Assembly (NCBI GenBank): GCA_026182355.1
Contig: JAPFBL010001928.1
Location: 5,527,001 to 5,591,000, forward strand
Direction: 5' to 3'
DNA length: 64,000 nucleotides
From: Hermatobates lingyangjiaoensis
Taxonomy: Eukaryota > Arthropoda > Insecta > Hemiptera > Hermatobatidae
The notes under the pieces were generated by a model. It was not told the origin of the DNA, made no database searches, and saw nothing but the letters and a program-made list of their open reading frames with translations. Positions 12,595 to 23,652 of this stretch are shown piece after piece. Both the position numbers and the translations under genes were made by a program. How positions within the stretch are numbered: position 1 is the first letter of the stretch; every line of letters begins with the position of its first letter.

Positions 12595-12895
12595 AACATT
12601 GTGTCAGTGACTTTTAGGTTGTCTGGTGAAATTTGGTTACCTTACTTGGTTATTTCAGTTCAGTGTCACGTGTTCATTCAGACTACAGTTGTTGTTAACC
12701 CACAGACTCTTTTTCTTTGTAAAATAATTTGTAATGTAATACTTACATTTCTGTTTCAAAATTTAATCTTCTGTAAGTTTTCTCCCTAACTATAGCCAAA
12801 ATTTCTATTGTTATTTCTTAATTGTAACTAATTGCACTTTTGTGTATGTTTGTTTGTTGAATGATTGTATTATTTCTTATATTTCCTCGGTTTTT
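12595..12895 (+). other. Probable PLE 3' untranslated segment
   Basis: AT-rich sequence without a convincing frame lies between the GIY-YIG stop codon and the family A terminal unit. Position and orientation suggest it is the 3' UTR of that PLE copy. A 62-codon frame (12601-12789) is not supported. Confidence 0.45.
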
Positions 12896-12995
12896 GTAGG
12901 CCTATGAAAAAGGTTTTATATAAAAAACGAAACGTTGGCAAGGAGAGTTTAATTTGAATCTGAAGAACTGACCGAGTCCCGATAAATTTTAGAGT
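12896..12995 (+). mobile_element. PLE terminal unit, family A
   Basis: This is the family A signature in order: GTAGGCCTATGAAAAAGG, an A/T hairpin (GGTTTT/AAAAAC), GAAACGTTGGC, the GAGAGTTTAATTTGAA word, CTGAAGAACTGACCGAGT, then CCCGATAAA. It lies downstream of the GIY-YIG fragment in the same orientation, linking family A to an autonomous PLE. The hammerhead-like core is degenerate (CTATGAA instead of CTGANGA), but GAA, palindrome ACGT, T is kept. Confidence 0.78.
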
Positions 12996-13189
12996 TGTAT
13001 ATGTATATATATTCTCTATTAGTCCAGTTATACCGTTGACCTTTCAACTCTTTTATTCTAACCACTTGTTTCTTGTTCATTATTGACCTTTGACCTTCTC
13101 TTTATACTCGTATTAACCTGTACTATCCTTTTTCATTTTAATCTATTTATAGCAATGACTAAGCATGAGTCATCGATTTTAATTTAACA

Positions 13190-13226
13190 TGTCACTTAGC
13201 CAACTCCTTTTCCAGTTGAACCCTGT
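13190..13226 (+). repeat. Short repeat flanking the PLE RT, left copy
   Basis: TGTCACTTAGCCAACTCC, then TTTTCCAGTTGAACCCTG. The same words occur in reverse orientation at about 14718-14757, so the pair brackets the RT reading frame as inverted flanks. It may be part of the parent PLE. Confidence 0.6.
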
Positions 13227-13271
13227 TAGCAGGAGGTTAGTTCGTAGGATCGAATCTCTCAGTCTTAAATT

Positions 13272-13321
13272 AATAAAATTGTGGTTTGATCATTAATTGT
13301 TATTTCACGTGTTTATGTGAA

Positions 13322-13326
<5 letters not shown>
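13272..13326 (+). mobile_element. Family B 3' end fragment
   Basis: ATTGTGGTTTGATCATTAAT, then TTGTTATTTCACGTGTTTAT and the GTGAAATCTT end, running directly into the (TA)n that borders the RT frame. The core part is absent. Confidence 0.8.
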
Positions 13327-13327
<1 letters not shown>

Positions 13328-13352
<25 letters not shown>

Positions 13353-13353
13353 T
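13328..13353. repeat. (TA)n at the 3' edge of the PLE RT frame
   Basis: Pure TA run exactly where the RT/GIY-YIG reading frame loses homology-like character. Confidence 0.93.
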
Positions 13354-14604
13354 AAAGTTTAAAATGGACGTTCCCTCTACAACCATCTTACGCGTCAGTG
13401 AAGTGTGGTGTTTTTTCTCAACGTGGGCCTTCGGCGCTCCTGTAGCGAGGTGCATGGTGAGACGCCTTGAGAGTTTCGTCGTAGTCATGCCTATGTATCG
13501 GGATGGTAGGGTTGCACAGTCCCCTTCTTTACAAATAAATTGATACACGACATGGCTCCTCTGAACTTCGGTCGTCTCCTTCCTGCAATTGTTCCTTATA
13601 AGCAAGTTGCTCGTTTTTTTATTGTTGTAATAAATCATAAGACGTAGCGTGTCCCTTTCGTTCGTCGTCTTCACATGACCCGCTATGATTTTTTGCAGAG
13701 CTTGTTCGTCCTGCTTGTACTGCGTGGACATGTACGAACGATAGTACAGAGGTATGGTTTCAGTCTTGACTTGTTCAACTTTATCACCTCTGGAATACCA
13801 CTTGTCTATGTGTTTTGCGATTTCTTTCTCTACGTCTTTATTTGAGTAGCCATTATTGACCAGAACCTGGGTGGTTCTGTCAAGTTCTTTATGTATGCTG
13901 CTCCAATCGCTGCAGTGCGTTATGGCTCTTCTGACGTAGGCACTAATGGTAGCTTGTTTATACCTGGTGGGACACTCACTTTGTCCATTCAGGCAATGTC
14001 CAGAGTTGGTGGGTTTAGTGTACACCTCCGTATCGAAACAGTCAATTCCACTTCTAACGAGCACATCTAAGAAGGGCAGTTGGCCGTCACTACTAAGTTC
14101 TAAGGTTAATTTTAGTCCAGAGGCCTCTTGGAGGCGTTGATGTAGTTGAGAGAGTTTGTTTCTATCATCGGTAGCTACAAAAATATCGTCAATGTACCGA
14201 CAATATATGGGTGGCTTCGACAAGGTGGAAAATATCTCTTTTTCTATGCTTCCCATATAAAAGTTGGCGAAAAGTACTCCAAGAGGTGAGCCCATGGCTA
14301 CACCATCAATCTGCTGGAACATGCGTCCATCTGGCGAAAGAAATGGGGCTTCCTTCGTACATATCTCAAGCAATTGTTTAAGTGCTAACCTGGGTATATC
14401 AAGTCTGGGTTCCTGGTTAGGGGGGTAGATTTCTTCAAGAATATAGGATATGGTCTTATCAACAGGGACGTTAGTAAAGAGAGACTCTACGTCCAAAGAT
14501 GCTAGGTTGCCTTTAGTGTTAGATGTCTTGAGCAGTTCCAGGAAATCTATGGATGAAGAGAGGCTGTATTCAGATGGGATGAATGGCTTAAGAATAGTAT
14601 TTAA
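13354..14604 (-). CDS. Penelope-like element reverse transcriptase with partial GIY-YIG domain
   Basis: An uninterrupted frame of 417 codons, excluding the Tyr-Ile ends encoded by (TA)n. Residue numbers count from 14631. RT motif A is LASLDVESLFTNVP at 43-56 (catalytic Asp47). Motif B-like DGVAMGSPLG is at 109-118. Motif C YIDDIF is at 146-151 (Asp148, Asp149). LPFLDVL at 185-191 is motif E-like. The C-terminal part has the Cys pair region RNNC (347-350) and VYQFICKEGDC (362-372), then YIGMT (379-383) and RRL (389-391). These are the paired Tyr and the Arg of a GIY-YIG nuclease. It would copy element RNA primed at nicked DNA. The N-terminal domain and RT fingers are missing, as is the end of the nuclease with its catalytic Glu, and both losses lie exactly at (TA)n tracts. 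The absence of stops or frameshifts over 1.25 kb implies a young copy, but it is not autonomous as it stands. Confidence 0.93.
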
Positions 14605-14628
14605 TATATATATATATATATATATATA
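14603..14628. repeat. (TA)n at the 5' edge of the PLE RT frame
   Basis: TA run fused in frame to the N-terminal edge of the RT reading frame (Tyr-Ile repeats, then LNTILKPF). Confidence 0.93.
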
Positions 14629-14717
14629 CATAAATGTTTAAAAACTGAACCACAGTCTTGGCATTCACAATCTACTGGTTGAGAGACATGATACGGCATC
14701 CCAACTTTTTCCAATAA

Positions 14718-14757
14718 CCAATCAGGGTGCAACTGGAAAGGGAGATGGCTAAGTGAC
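14718..14757 (-). repeat. Short repeat flanking the PLE RT, right inverted copy
   Basis: The reverse complement contains CACTTAGCCATCTCC and TTTCCAGTTGCACCCTG, matching 13190-13226 with a few changes. Confidence 0.6.
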
Positions 14758-14979
14758 AATTTAAAAAGATCAGTGAAATATATACGTGTTAGAAATAATA
14801 AAATGATGAGGATAGCATAAATAGAACTAAATTATTGTAAGTATATAAAAAGGACTGAAGAAAGCTAGGTATCAATAATATTAAGGAATAACGGATAAGT
14901 GAATAATTTGAAAAAGAATATGATAAAACACTTAAAGTGAAAGGCAAATATAACCACAGTATAATAAAATACTTATATG

Positions 14980-15053
14980 GTATAAGAAAATACTTAGCTG
15001 TGTTTAAACAATCGTGTATATCAGAAGAACTGCTACAACATTTCGCTAATACA
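14980..15053 (+). pseudogene. PLE N-terminal coding scrap
   Basis: The translated frame includes AVFKQSCISEELLQHFAN, then runs into TA-rich DNA. It corresponds to the FNK-x-C-I-x-E-G-LLPK segment also seen at 21172-21345, 38336-38480 and 53179-53226. As in most of those copies, the homology stops at a TA-rich run. Only about 20 residues are clear. Confidence 0.55.
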
Positions 15054-16843
15054 TATATATAATTATATATAGATTATTATTATGATTAATATTTTCACCT
15101 AAGAGTAACGTAAATGTTCACATAAGAGAGAACTAAGCGTTACTACATAAAGTAGGTTTGGGAGATAGTTTGTTGAATTGTAGGAGGTGAGCGGGAAGGA
15201 AAAACGGTAAATTCATATAATTTGATTTGCCCAATGCAAATGAAGTTAACCCAGCCTTTCTTCTTCTCTTCTAAAGAACTTAAAACTATTTTCAATATTA
15301 TTAAAACTTGCAATAACATTTAATTCACTACATAGAACATTTAGATATGCCATTGACGCAAGCGTATTGGTTTACTTTAATGAATTCATTTAAGTCAGTC
15401 TAATGAAGAATGTACAATCCATATAGATGGAATGGCCTTGAGCTCACGTATAAATGTGTTGTTTTGCAAATATTTGGGAAAAGTATTACTTTTAAATATA
15501 ACTGTATAATTTCAAAACGACATGAAAACAGTGTGGAAGTTTATAAATATGCTTGGTGATCTTCATGCCTTTGAAGGTTACAGCTTTTATTAAGATAACA
15601 TCATGCTAGCTCTGGGAGTTTCATGATGTTCTTGAATCATAACAAACATCTCTAGGATATTCTTGGAAAATGTACAACATATCTATTCTATATCACAACC
15701 ATCCCAGATTATTACAACAGTTATTCTCCTTATTATGCGGTCTTCAAAAGTCTGTAATGTTACTGTTGCTTCAAGTTGCTCTAGTCTGGAGCTTATTTTC
15801 ATAAATAACTAGTTACATTACAATATACAATTTAAAAACGGCAATGAATATCTAAGTTGCGAAGTTTTCAGCAAAACTACAACATTTTTAGGGTATTATG
15901 TTTGTGTTGTACATTGTGAAGGGTTCTCTAGGCAATGTAATATCATCAAAGTTATTCTATCTATTTTTAAGAATAGTTCGTTTTTTGGCAGTTAAATATA
16001 AATTAGTTTCAAATTATTAAAATAGTAAAAAAGTTAAAATTATATTTACCTATTTGTAGCACTGAGCACTAAAGAACTGAATAAATGCGGTAACCAAATA
16101 CAATATTATGATTTATTTACATAATATATATAATTATTGTATTATTATATACATTAAATAATATATAATATTTAATATTTAATTATATATAATATTATAA
16201 TTATAATATTTTATTTAATTCGCATTTAGTTCAGAAGTACCAATAACAACCTAGTTATCAAAATTTATTTCTTACTTCAAGAATAATAAATTAGAAAATT
16301 TGTTATGTACTAGCCCTGTATTTATGCTAAAAATAGTTTCTAAGGAAAATACGAAATTTTAATGAAAAATGTATTACGAAAAATTCTTAAAATTAAAATT
16401 AGGAGATATTGAATAAAAAAATGCAGCTGTTTTAATTAGAACTGCTAACTTTGAAAGTAATTACTAAATGAGAAGCTTAATTAAAGAAGGGATGAATTTG
16501 TCGATCCAATTAGAGAAAATTCAATATTTCGTCTGAAGAACTAAACGATGAAAAGGTGAAACAAGTTTCACTCTAAATGGAAAGCCTATGCTGAGAACTA
16601 TTAATTATCAACTATTTTTTTTTTAAAAGTAAATAAGAATTACATAATTAGAAGGTTAGGTAAGGGATAATATGTTTTACTAAAACAAATAATGGTACAA
16701 AAATAGAATATTATATAATGAGTCTTACTCAAAACTGGAACATAATAGGAACAGCTAGTTGTAGCAGTAAAGCAGAACATATTTGAGTAAATTATTTTAA
16801 ATGCTATTATTTTTTAAGTGTCGTTATTCGATCAATTACTGAA
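15054..16843. other. AT-rich unique sequence
   Basis: Nothing recognised. An extremely A/T-only stretch lies around 16110-16210. Confidence 0.6.
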
Positions 16844-16887
16844 ATCTATACTGTGCAATTTAGTGATTCGTATTGCACAGTATAGAT
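16844..16887. repeat. Perfect 16-bp inverted repeat
   Basis: ATCTATACTGTGCAAT (16844-16859) and ATTGCACAGTATAGAT (16872-16887) form a 16-bp stem with a 12-nt loop. Confidence 0.9.
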
Positions 16888-16950
16888 TCGTATTTATATT
16901 GGATTCGTATTTATATTGGATTCGTATTCGTATTCATTAGTGATTCGTTT
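16885..16950 (+). repeat. Short 17-bp tandem repeat
   Basis: GATTCGTATTTATATTG occurs twice in tandem (16885-16901, 16902-16918), followed by decayed GATTCGTATTCG and GTGATTCG units. The array grew directly from the right arm of the adjacent hairpin. Confidence 0.8.
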
Positions 16951-17172
16951 TAACTTATAATCAGAAATAATGGACACAATTCCTATCAATTTATGGTAGA
17001 TCAAAAATTGAGAAGCACGATGTAGAAATTCAGTGCTATAAGTATTGAAAGTTGTATAATTAAAGTTGAAGAAAAGAAAAGCAAAAAAAAAGTCTGCGGT
17101 GGCCTAAATTCAACTCTACTACAAAAAACATCATATCAAATTTGTTGAGAATCAACTTATGTTTCCTGTTAT

Positions 17173-17264
17173 CAGTTGGGTTTTTGACTCCAACGAAGAC
17201 CGCTTGTTACGGTTGAAAGATCTTAGTCTTTTTTTGCCATTTCATACTGCGGTTTGATCATTTA
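17173..17264 (+). mobile_element. PLE-derived family B, single unit
   Basis: It contains AGTTGGGTTTTTGACTCC, AACGAAGACCG, the hairpin partner CGGTT, GAAAGATCTTAGTC and the TTTGCCATTTCATACTG tail, truncated before the terminal hairpin. The core is CCAACGA instead of CTGACGA, so it is probably inactive. Confidence 0.85.
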
Positions 17265-17338
17265 TACTTTAATAAATATGCATCATTGGTTTATATATTT
17301 CTATAATCATTTTATTAGTTGTAGGAAACGTGATATCG

Positions 17339-17542
17339 TTAATAAATCTGACATGTTATTAAAATGATTAAGCTTTCAGTGGGCATGAATTCAGTGGGAC
17401 TTGTACGCTCTGCAGTCATACCTCTTATATTGTATTTTCCATTTGTGTACTTAAATTCAATTTTAGCTTTTAAGTTGATTAGCTTGCATTGAGATATAAT
17501 GTGATCAATGCTTTGTACTTTTTCTTGACAGAAAGTCTCCAT
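17339..17542 (-). pseudogene. Possible LINE RT C-terminal zinc-knuckle scrap
   Basis: A 67-codon frame holds METFCQEKVQSIDHIISQCK followed by LINLKAK. The Cys, Gln-Glu, Ile-Asp-His and Cys spacing resembles the C-terminal cysteine/histidine motif of non-LTR retrotransposon polymerases (the IDHIxxxC type). A stop lies just upstream and no RT motif was found nearby. The sequence around 17900-17990 (minus) also resembles 55740-55830 (plus), including the CTACCTCCAG-AATGAA and CAATTTAGACAT-type words, so an old dispersed repeat may cover this region. Low certainty. Confidence 0.3.
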
Positions 17543-20161
17543 TTTTCATATGGTGACATACATACCTTTCATGTATAGTAGTTAACTAATCAAATTTCTA
17601 ACAGATGTTCTAAGTATATTTTCAAATTCTCCCTTTGAAGATTTGTATTAATTACAAATGTAATTTTTAGTTGTAATAGATCAGTTGGAGTGACCTATTT
17701 AAACCAAATTGAACCCTGCTGTCTTTTTACATTCTTAAATTGCTTTCTTAACGATTTATTTGTCGCTAAAGGCCTTAGTATCTAATCCATATATGGTTCC
17801 AAACTATTAATGTTTCACTCTCCCATCTTATAATTCATCTCTCATTAAGATCTTCTCGTTTTGTAAGATAAAGAGTAAATTAATGATTTATGATATAAAT
17901 GTCTGAGTTGGATATGCTTATTGGTATTTCATTCTGGAGGTAGCTATTGATGCAGTTACACTACACAGGTTTGATTTTGTATATTACATAACAAATAGAT
18001 ATGCTATCATTAGTCTTAGCACATCAGTGATTATACTTTTCTAAATCAGAAGGCAACATTAAGCTCAATCTTCTATTTAATGATCTCTTATGGGTCAGCA
18101 TTGCTCTTCTTCTCTTAGCCAGTGGTTGTATTACATCTTCTTCTAATTGAATCTTTCTTTTAGCAAACTTTCAAGGGTATATCAGTAACTTTGATAGTTT
18201 AAGGCTAACCCTTGTTCTCATTCTAGTAAGTACAAGGACGTTTTTGATGGATATATACCCAGACAGTTTTGGTTAATCCATTAATCAATTAATTAAAAAT
18301 TAATCCATTTGAAACAATTTGGAGAGCTTGTTACATCATGTGAAATGCAGAACCATTAAGCATTACTTTTCTTCAATGGAAGTTCTTCTGCATATCCTTG
18401 CTTATCATTGTCATCGTTAAATAGAGTATTCAGTAGTTTATCCACAACTAATCACAAAAAATTGAGCCATTTTTTTAAATTATCCTTTTCTGCTTACAAC
18501 TGTGATAGAACAAATACTTAAAATATATAGTCTCTATATATCCCCGTTCATATAACTTAAAACTATTCTAAATCACAAAAAAAAAAGTAAATGCATATAT
18601 AATAATATGGAGTGTCAATTGAAATAGAGGCATTTATTTAATTTTCTTTTTGCTTAATTGTTGTTGTAGATAAAATAAGAATATAATTAATTAAAAAAAT
18701 AATTATAAAACATAAAGATCTCTGTTGTATTTATAATGAATTACTTTTAACACAGCGTCACATTTTGACTAATATAACCTACATTCCAAAAAATTTGCAA
18801 TTTTATATATAATTAATTCAAAACAGTTTTTCTTTGATACTTCAATTTTTTTTCTTGAAAAATTTAACTAAAAAATTAGAACTCCTCTAATGAAATATGG
18901 TAAGCAAAATTTGGCATCTTCAATTTCAAAAATGTAAAATTTTAAGGATCAAAATCAATCAAGTTGTATGCTCTTTCAACAGCAAGCTATTTTATGTCAT
19001 CTACGGAATGAACTATATGTCCCTACACTAGTATAATGAAAGTTGTTAAGTCTGACCGTTAGGAGATAAAGACGGAAAGAAAGTCAGTATTTTTCAAGAG
19101 CTGCTTTCATGGATAATGACGGGAAGGGGTAGGAAATTAGTATTTCTCCCATTAGTCTCTGCACTGTGTTGCCAATCTATAATAAAAACAAATAAAATAA
19201 AACTGCAAGAAACAATATCAAGAAACTAAAGCATTTGTATGTTAGCTTATTGTTTATAAGTAAAACATTTCCATTCTATTTCCTTGAGCTTTAACTCAAT
19301 GAAAATAGACATAAATTGAAAAGAAAAATAGAAATGTGAAGAGGGGACTCATATCCTGAGAAGTACCTGCTTGTTTCTTTTGTTAGAATTATTATAAGTT
19401 GTACGGAATATGACTTCTGAAGGTATCCCTCATATATTTTTCTTATTATATTCTTCCTCGATGGCTCACTCAATTTCACAAAGGTTCTTCTCATTTTATT
19501 ATTTTATTTTTCAGTATAAAAGCAAACAAAATCATTCAGACTAATATTTTGTTTAAATTAATAGCCTGAAAAATACATTGGTTTAAATTTTTCTAATGGA
19601 AATATTATGTTGTTGATGATCATGTGGGTGTTATTTATTATATTAGATCTTCTAATATAAATAATAAATTATTATATTTACAAAAAGTGTGAATCTACTG
19701 TAATATATTTTAAGTATTAATCTCTCCCTATGACATTCGTTTGTGAATTTATAATAAAACAAAAAAATTGTGACTATAGTTTAGCTGTTAAAAAAAATCT
19801 TATCTTAAAGATCATTAAAGATTAATGATCTTATATTAGTTAAATAGATCATTTTAACTAATTAAAGCAGGATTGTCAATCCTGTTCCCTTTTTTTTTTG
19901 ATTTTTTTCTTAGCTATCAAAACTACTCCAATCCTCATAAAAACCCACCTATATTACTTCCAACTGACATCAAGTATTGAATGATCGTACTATGATGCCT
20001 TTCAAGTAAGTTTGGCTTCCACCAAGTGAAGCTTGCTCATGAATAATCTCAGGTCTTCAGTTGGTAATCAAAGTGACCATCCGATAGTCATTCGTGACAG
20101 TTTTCAAGGGGTCAGTTTCAATGACTATCTTCGTGTACAGGTAGTTAAACAGATTCTTTAA
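17543..20161. other. AT-rich sequence, possibly old repeat at 17.5-18.3 kb
   Basis: No recognisable domain beyond the weak LINE-like signal noted at 17339-17542. A small palindrome (AAGATCATTA/TAATGATCTT) lies at about 19807-19831. Confidence 0.5.
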
Positions 20162-20168
20162 CCCAGTT

Positions 20169-20211
20169 GCTCTTGAAGATAACACTCAGAAGGACCCGAA
20201 ACCGGTCGAGC
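20169..20211 (+). ncRNA. Hammerhead-like motif with ACCGGT palindrome, decayed
   Basis: Stem I strand GCTC (20169-20172) is followed by TTGAAGA (C to T at the first core base) and the extra T. A 17-nt region with no clear stem II comes next, then GAA, the palindrome ACCGGT (20201-20206), C, and stem I partner GAGC (20208-20211). The same GAAACCGGTC block is in the inverted pair at 26466-26620. Loss of stem II suggests an inactive relic. Confidence 0.4.
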
Positions 20212-20689
20212 TCTACAGAGAATATACAAGGTATGACAGATATTATTACTCTTAATACTTATCATAACGTGTCGAAATTCAGAGCTTCAAACGAATCGCT
20301 TATTTATCCCCTGAGAGGTAGTTCGGTTTCTCGGTTTAGCCTTAAATGGATTTAATGGAAATTTTGTTTCCTCTTTATTTTGAATTTATAATTGTTTTTT
20401 AAAAGATATTTAATATTTTTTTCAATTATTATTAATTTTCCTTGTTTTTATAATTATTTAACATATTTATTCTTGTCTGACTTCTCACTGTAATTTGGCT
20501 ACACTGATTGACTGCTTCTTAAATGAAACTTCACTTCAGTCGTCGCTGTCTTCAGAGTCACATCATATTACATGGCAGTTAAGCTATAGGTGTGAGTTTT
20601 TATAATCCCTTTTGAATAATTTTTTCGGTAAATTAAGTTTATTTAGTTCATCGAACCGGTTTATTTAATAGCATTTATAAATATAAATA

Positions 20690-20816
20690 TTGATAGAAGT
20701 ATCAACCGTGAAGTAGAAACCAAATAAAATTTTGTCAGGATTCGCTCAGTTCTTCGGATTCATATTAAACTCCCATAGCCAGCTTTTCGGTTTTTATTTA
20801 AAACCTTTTTAATAGG
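20690..20816 (-). mobile_element. PLE terminal unit, family A
   Basis: On the minus strand it reads a variant of CCTATGAAAAAGG, an A/T hairpin, CGAAAAGCTGGC, the GAGTTTAATATGAA word, CGAAGAACTGAGCGAAT, CCTGACAAAAT, then the GGTTTCTACTTCACGGTTGA end. It is diverged relative to 12896 and 37896. It faces another family A copy at 20878 (plus), 60 bp away. Confidence 0.75.
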
Positions 20817-20877
20817 TGCATATCAAAATATTAATTATGGTTTTTATGAGGATATAAGAAGAATATATGGATGTAAT

Positions 20878-20968
20878 GTGAGCCTATGAAAACGTTTTAA
20901 ATGAAAATCGAAACGTTGGCAATGATAGTTTAATTTGAAGAACTGACCGAGTCCTGATAAACTTATAT
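20878..20968 (+). mobile_element. PLE terminal unit, family A
   Basis: GAGCCTATGAAAACG, a hairpin, CGAAACGTTGGCAATG, the TAGTTTAATTTG word, GAAGAACTGACCGAGTCC, TGATAAACTT. It lacks the AACCT bases before GAAGAAC. It ends in a short (TA)n and is followed directly by a family E unit. Confidence 0.78.
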
Positions 20969-20975
20969 ATATATA

Positions 20976-21075
20976 GTGTTGACTGTCGTCCCTCCGTCAA
21001 TTCACTTCTTCTCCTGAGGACGACCGCCATTACGGTCGAAATATTGAATAGTGAATCTTTGTTGTGTTTCTGTTT
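20976..21075 (+). mobile_element. PLE-derived family E unit
   Basis: GACTGTCGTCCCTCCGT, then TCTCCTGAGGACGACCG, CGGTCGAAATATTGAA, then TTTGTTGTGTTTCTG. The second copy at 52670-52790 shares the same order, including the upstream GTCGTCCCTCCGT word. It ends near (TA)n at 21102-21126. Confidence 0.8.
21014..21046 (+). ncRNA. Hammerhead-like ribozyme motif, family E
   Basis: CTGAGGA (21014-21020), extra C, stem II GACCG/CGGTC with loop CCATTA (21022-21037), GAA, self-complementary ATAT, T, then GAATAG. Stem I is weak (2 bp: TC/GA). Stem II is a perfect 5-bp helix. The core is complete apart from the inserted C. Confidence 0.5.
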
Positions 21076-21101
21076 ATGTGTCACTGCTTATTTTAATTGT
21101 T

Positions 21102-21126
21102 TATATATATATATATATATATATAT
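21102..21126. repeat. (TA)n microsatellite
   Basis: TA run abutting the left arm of an inverted repeat made of PLE coding sequence. A matching run lies at 21340-21361 on the other side. Confidence 0.93.
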
Positions 21127-21345
21127 CCTTTGTTGAACGCGACAGAGTAGTTCCTGTCTATAAGTTTCTTCTCAAGAACTTCGGCCAGCAATTGTTGACC
21201 ACCTCAACCGTTGTTCTAAGAACGAAAAAGCTGTTTTTAGGCAAATCGAAGGTGTTGAGAAGAAACTTATAGACAGGAACTACTCTGCCGTGTTCAACAA
21301 AGCATGCATATCCGAAGGACTGCTACCAAAGTATACTAATATATA
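21127..21345 (+). pseudogene. PLE N-terminal coding fragment ending in an inverted duplicate
   Basis: Plus-strand translation from about 21172 gives a 57-residue frame containing RPAIVDHLNRCSKNEKAVF, RQIEGVEKKLIDRNYSAV and FNKACISEGLLPKYTN, then (TA)n. This matches the N-terminal region of the other PLE scraps (FNK-x-C-I-x-E-G-LLPKFT). The arm 21127-21174 is an inverted copy of 21255-21302 (48 bp, 2 mismatches), so the coding segment folds back on itself. The role in PLEs is an N-terminal region upstream of the RT. The copy is cut at (TA)n on both sides. Confidence 0.72.
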
Positions 21346-21361
21346 TATATATATATATATA

Positions 21362-22674
21362 CCCCCATTGGTTATTAATTATATTTTAATTTCCATAAGT
21401 CACTTGAGTAAACATATGTAAAAGAATCTATTAGTTTTACTTTTATAAACTTTAAAATTGAATCTTTCAGGAATTTAGCGTAAAACATATTGGCACGGGA
21501 TTTCAAAACAGACTTAATCATTTTTATAATTGAGGCCATTATTGTTTTACAATATATATATTAAATAGTCACTACTAACTTCATTATTAGATTTTTTGAT
21601 AAAGGGTATAATTATAATGGGCAATGTTAACCCATTATAATTATTTTTAAAGCCTTTACTTGACTTTAAATGAATATACTTCTCTGCAATTGGGTTGTGT
21701 TTGTGTTTTGTAGAGGTAGGAGGTTGGTATGAAGGCAAATGTGGAGGTTAGGAATTAAGTCACTTTAATCTTCTTTGTTCTCCTTAACTACTTACTCTAC
21801 AAAACCGAAACTGATATTAACAGTAATATGAATACATTTTATAAAGTTTTGATAATAGAAAAGGACAACTCCGGATAAAAATTTAAAATTAATATATATT
21901 TTGAAGGATAGTGAACCCGATACAGATTTCAATATTGTTTAAGACGAGTATGATAGCTTCTTATTGCACAATGAGCTCCACAATTTGTTCTGACCCAATC
22001 GCGTTATTGATAAAGATCAATACAGTACATTGTCTTTAGTTTACAGTGTATTTAGAACTTTTTTAAACTACCAACTACAGAATATAAATATTTCAATATA
22101 ACATCCTGTTAAATTTAGTGTGTTACACAAAATTATTGAAATTTTTTAGGCTCGTGTAAGAGAAAAAATAAAATGTAAAATTTAGCTATTAATAATTGTT
22201 TTATTGTTTATTCGTTAAATTACTTTACACAAACTTGAAAATTTATTATCAGATAAGAGAACAACAATGATTAAATACTAAACGATATCTAAAGAAATTG
22301 TTTAACAGTTCTAATAAGACGTTCTATAATAGTTCTAATTGTCTCTGTGTAATGCACTGAACTGTGGAAATCAGTCAGTAAGGAGGAACATAACCCAGAA
22401 GCTGTTTTAAAGTTCAATTCAGTGTTCATATATATTTGTATATATATATATAATATACCTTCGGTATTGATTGCATTTGTTTCTTTCTAATCTTATATAT
22501 GTAGTATATACATTTAGTGTATTATAATTTATCATTTTATTATAAGTACGGTTTGATATATATGTACACTCTTCATTATATTTCTAGAAATATAATTTAT
22601 CTAGAAACAACTAAATATATAACAGACGAATTATAATAAGTATACAAATTAATAACAGAAATAGAAGAAAATCG
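21362..22674. other. AT-rich unique sequence
   Basis: Nothing recognised beyond short TA-rich runs near 22437-22457. Confidence 0.6.
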
Positions 22675-22752
22675 TCTTCTGACGAAGACTGCTTGTTACT
22701 GTTGAAAGGTCTTAGTCTTGTTTTCCCATTTCATATTGTGGTTTGATCATTT
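22675..22752 (+). mobile_element. PLE-derived family B, single unit
   Basis: TCTTCTGACGAAGACTGC, stem remnant, GTTGAAAGGTCTTAGTC, TTGTTTTCCCATTTCATATT, GTGGTTTGATCATTTG. The stem II strands are ACTG/CTGTT and the palindrome is mutated to AGGTCT. It is truncated before the terminal hairpin. Confidence 0.85.
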
Positions 22753-23379
22753 GTATATAAATAAATAAATATATATATGTATATTGTAAAAAAAAAATCC
22801 CATTTTTCTTTAAACAAATTTAGACTTGTCCACTCAATTTTGAATTACATTACTTGGCAGATACATTTGTGTAATATTTTTAAATTTTAGGTTAATCTAA
22901 ACAATTGTATAATAATTATTTACAAATTTATAAATCACTAAGAGCATATTTTGACAGTTTTATAAATTAAAATTCATTTAGAAAGAAGTGAGCCAGTTAA
23001 CTTTGAAATACAAATAGAGATCTAAATTCAATTGAGTTCATCCTAAAAAACTTTATGGAATGGAGGTGGAATTCGAATGAGGCTTTTCCTGAGTACTATT
23101 GTTCGGTAGCTATCCTGCACATATTCTCCCTAATTTCAAATGCAAAACAGGCCAACTTTGAACGAATTCTTTCCACATATCTGTAGAAGAGTTTATTATT
23201 TCAATGCTGGCTACGAAATCACTTAAAGTCATACTTCAAAATGCATATATGATTCTTACGTTATAATGTTTTAATATATTTTTTCTGTGAAAAAAAAAAG
23301 AAAATTATATTAATTCACTTTATCTCTATATTTGTATGTACCTATATATGTATTGTGATTTGTTATTTTCTTCCGTTAA
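22753..23379. other. AT-rich unique sequence
   Basis: Nothing recognised. Confidence 0.6.
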
Positions 23380-23460
23380 TAGCAGACGAAAAATATTTTA
23401 AATAAAAATCGAAACATCAGCGATGAAAATCAGAAGTAAGCTCAGAAAAACGCACCGCAT
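23380..23460 (+). mobile_element. Degenerate family A-like unit
   Basis: CAGACGAAAAATATTTTAAA, then ATCGAAACATCAGCGATGA. This is the family A hairpin-GAAAC-palindrome order, strongly mutated, with nothing else of the unit clearly preserved. Confidence 0.45.
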
Positions 23461-23652
23461 TACTTTTCGTTTACTGCTATTTACAATATATATATACACT
23501 ATAACATATGATATATTATCATGCTCTATCGATGGATTGTGTCCACAAAATTTAAATCGTACAATTCTTATTTAGACAGAATCATTCAAAATGTCACAGA
23601 CTTATTTTTATTCTCATATTTTGTAGATTTATTATATACATATCTCTATATA

